DNA from: CAYXPR01 sp964467255
GTDB taxonomy: Bacteria > Pseudomonadota > Alphaproteobacteria > Rickettsiales > RGZB01
Reading direction: 5' to 3'
Assembly (NCBI GenBank): GCA_964467255.1
Contig: CAYXPR010000007.1
Coordinates: 1-64,000 of the forward strand
DNA: 64,000 bases
Below are positions 61,903 through 64,000 of this stretch, in pieces; within the stretch, counting starts at the first letter, position 1, and every line of letters starts with the position of its first letter. The notes under the pieces are model-generated. The model saw nothing but the letters and a program-made list of their open reading frames with translations, searched no databases and was not told where the DNA came from. The position numbers were made by a program, and so were the translations under genes.

Positions 61903-64000
61903 TTAATAAACAATCTGGCAGGACTCTTTTAGATCGACCACCATGCGGCAGAAATTCTCCGCATCGGGCTGTGGAATCGTGCGGGTACTAATGCGATACA
62001 CGCCTGTTTCTTGTGTCTTCTCAATGACGAGATTGGACTTATTCAGCAGCACGCCATATTTACTGGCATAGAAGCGCTCTTTACTGGCCAGCGCATCACC
62101 ATAATTCGTGAACCCGCCAAACACGGCGCGGGCACCACCGGATGGATTTGCCCTTAATGGCACATCAGGAACCGCTGTTGTGGCAGCTGGAGGTGTAACA
62201 ACAGTAGGCGGGAGCGGATTGGGAAGAACGGGTGCGTCATCACCCTCACCCATTGAAATCACCATATCGCCCGCTGCGGGCATGTTGGGCGAAGGTGTGG
62301 TGCCATCTTCCCGCAGGAAAATGTCGCGCGTGGCGAATGACTCACTGTTATTAGTAATATCTACCGCAACGGCATTTTCCTGAACAAGGCTCATCTTCTT
62401 TAAATCCGCGGCTGAAACACGAAGACTATATTTTCCGGGTAGCACTTTTTCAAAAATAAAGAACCCATCAAACTCTGACGAAACCGATTTGACCACCTGC
62501 CCTTGAGCATCCACCAACTCAACCAGAACACTTGAGAGTGTGGATTCAAAATTCTGTCCATCCTGTACCGTGCGGGCATATACGGTGCCATCAATATCGC
62601 TTGTCATTGCCAATAAGAAATCAACTTCGGTGATGCTGCCAGGGCGGCCGACAACGGAATAACCATCTTCATAAGGCATCCACAACGGGTCTGGCAGAGA
62701 CGCTTTGTTTAATTCAACAGCGGTGGGTTGGTATGTCGGCACGCCCGTTACAAATGCCGTATCCCCTTTATCGAACATGTAAGTGCGCGACCCCACTTTA
62801 TACGTGAGTGCTTCATCCACCAGCGTGTCGGTTTTATCGATCTGCTTGTTCTGGTTATTATCCACAAATGTTCGGGCGCTAACCGCCCCGAGCGATGCAA
62901 TATTTTTGCTACTCGTATACAGAGTATTATCCATTGGGTCACGCGCCAGAGAAAACCCAAGGCGCGCAAAAACCTGCGTTTCCCCTTGGTCATCTACCTC
63001 ACCTTCAAGACTCACTTTATAATCTGTTAAATCCCAGATAAGGCTATTCCTGATGCGCGTGGAATTATCCTGAAAGCCTTTTTCAATGTCGATTTTATCA
63101 GTCAGCTTTTGAGTCAGGTTGCGCTGGAAAGAAACGCTGAAGCGTTCTAAATCCTGCACAGGGCGAATGGTATAATCTAACACCGTGCGGATAATCCACT
63201 GCCATGCGCTGCCCCTAAGCGAAAGGCTGCCAAAATAATTGTCCGTGCTGTCTTGAATGCTGGCCGCAATGCGGTTGCTGATACCAATGCCGCCTACTGC
63301 CGTGCTAAGGCGATTTTCCAGCGTTTGGCGTTCACCGGATTCCAATGACTCATTCTTCAGATTAAAGCTGATATTGGCGTAGGGAACAATAAACGCGGGC
63401 ACAGATGTACCAACATCCAGCTCCGTAATGCTGCTGGGCAGCGGCGTAAGTCTATCGTTTTCTTCACTGGAAAATTCATCGGAATAGAAACGCTGTTCGA
63501 GCTTTAAGCTGATGTCATCAAAACCCGTAACCAAGGTTGTTTTTGTTCCCCATTCCCCCTCTTCATCGCCCGCCACATCCATGCTCACAATCGTGCCAAG
63601 CACCGAGGTGCGTAAGCCGGAAGAGGCCAAATTCCTTACACCGCCAATGAGTGGTGTGGAGGCAAAACCCAGAATGCCCGTGACGGAATCCGTAATACCA
63701 TATTGTGCCTGCGCTACATATCGCATGTCTTCTGAGTGTCGAACGGGGTCGTCATCTGTTCCGAGGAATGACTTCGATTTTTCGTCGACCGAGATTGAAT
63801 AGTTCACGATGCCTTTTTTCAGGAGCTCGTCGCCAATGTTATACTGGCGGACTTCTTCACGGATTTGACCCTGTGGCCCATAAAAAACAAGGCGAAAAAT
63901 GTTATTCCCGTATAAGAGCGGAATATTTAGAAATTCATAACGGCCATCCGTTGCCACTTGTTGCAAATCCAGCAGCACATCGTTGCGGTACAGTTCTACG
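61903..64000 (-). CDS. Large surface protein with SdrD/CnaB-like and SPOR-like regions, 5' end outside window
   Basis: The frame is open to the window edge, so the N-terminus is missing; at least 699 residues are seen. The start shows VELYRNDVLLDLQQV, then IPLLYGNNIFRLVFYGPQGQIREEVR, typical of ligand-binding beta domains in large alphaproteobacterial and gammaproteobacterial envelope proteins. A central beta-rich part follows with repeated LTDYKVSLEGEV-like strands. A CnaB-like domain (about 500-560: SSEFDGFFIFEKVLPGKYSLRV), a Pro-rich linker and a C-terminal SPOR-like domain (FGGFTNYGDALASKERFY ... ESCQIVY) complete it. SPOR domains bind denuded peptidoglycan. The gene may be a pilus or surface assembly factor, but the family is not fixed. 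Confidence 0.7.
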   Translation of the reverse strand, partial: VELYRNDVLLDLQQVATDGRYEFLNIPLLYGNNIFRLVFYGPQGQIREEVRQYNIGDELLKKGIVNYSISVDEKSKSFLGTDDDPVRHSEDMRYVAQAQYGITDSVTGILGFASTPLIGGVRNLASSGLRTSVLGTIVSMDVAGDEEGEWGTKTTLVTGFDDISLKLEQRFYSDEFSSEENDRLTPLPSSITELDVGTSVPAFIVPYANISFNLKNESLESGERQTLENRLSTAVGGIGISNRIAASIQDSTDNYFGSLSLRGSAWQWIIRTVLDYTIRPVQDLERFSVSFQRNLTQKLTDKIDIEKGFQDNSTRIRNSLIWDLTDYKVSLEGEVDDQGETQVFARLGFSLARDPMDNTLYTSSKNIASLGAVSARTFVDNNQNKQIDKTDTLVDEALTYKVGSRTYMFDKGDTAFVTGVPTYQPTAVELNKASLPDPLWMPYEDGYSVVGRPGSITEVDFLLAMTSDIDGTVYARTVQDGQNFESTLSSVLVELVDAQGQVVKSVSSEFDGFFIFEKVLPGKYSLRVSAADLKKMSLVQENAVAVDITNNSESFATRDIFLREDGTTPSPNMPAAGDMVISMGEGDDAPVLPNPLPPTVVTPPAATTAVPDVPLRANPSGGARAVFGGFTNYGDALASKERFYASKYGVLLNKSNLVIEKTQETGVYRISTRTIPQPDAENFCRMVVDLKESCQIVY

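Overview
The window looks like a chromosomal segment of a free-living or only mildly reduced alphaproteobacterium with a Gram-negative envelope. The evidence is gene content and order. The blocks aroA-cmk-rpsA-sppA-ihfB-lapA-trpF-trpB-trpA, rpsP-rimM-trmD-rplS-leuC-leuD, lptF-lptG-lptD-surA-rsmA-gmk and purN-purM / DUF2066-perM-hdaA are alphaproteobacterial, as are a CtrA master regulator and a DivL-type kinase with tyrosine at the phosphoacceptor position. The acetolactate synthase also carries the alphaproteobacterial GEAS variant of the thiamine-diphosphate motif. LPS export, O-antigen ligation and flagellar export genes are present. No tRNA, rRNA, CRISPR array, transposase or integrase was seen. 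The genus cannot be fixed from the sequence alone; a Micavibrio-like or other deep-branching lineage is only a guess.

Layout. 1-384: 5' part of a PAS-like protein gene. 522-6526: ahcY, divL, tsaE, then an amgK/murU-like pair for MurNAc recycling. 6548-12949: accessory block with a giant secreted Cys-rich protein containing 22 GGGS repeats, divergent from an isolated virB8-virB9 pair. 13026-16388: ilvI-ilvN-ilvC. 16459-17340: a glutamine synthetase catalytic domain without its N-terminal domain. 17337-25679: the trp-rpsA-aroA block on the minus strand. 25683-30053: a second PAS-like protein, folC, a family 2 glycosyltransferase and a polytopic membrane protein. 30180-31436: a zinc metalloprotease that looks like the anthrax lethal factor family. 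31426-34885: fliJ-fliI, ctrA, sixA. 34891-42056: hdaA, perM, DUF2066, purM-purN, ndk, holC, pepA. 42157-50458: LPS transport, SurA, RsmA, O-antigen ligase, gmk. 50538-57419: SDR, DUF1294, leuD, XAT acetyltransferase, leuC, rplS, trmD, rimM, rpsP. 57559-60707: two small membrane proteins, glmU, rmuC. 60743-61362: a compact anomalous island, with a small gene of about 92% GC at third positions behind a hairpin-rich leader. 61373-64000: DUF3617 protein and a large surface protein with a SPOR-like end that runs off the window.

A common thread is CtrA control. CtrA, a DivL-like regulator and a SixA-type phosphatase are all encoded here. Perfect TTAA-N7-TTAA boxes lie upstream of ctrA/fliI, the lethal-factor-like protease gene, the pepA/lptF divergent promoter and the anomalous island. 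HdaA (replication control) and IHF beta add further cell-cycle components. The strongest candidates for undescribed biology are the lethal-factor-like protease with its CtrA box, the giant Cys-rich protein beside orphan VirB8/VirB9, and the foreign-looking gene at 60963-61262 with its structured leader.
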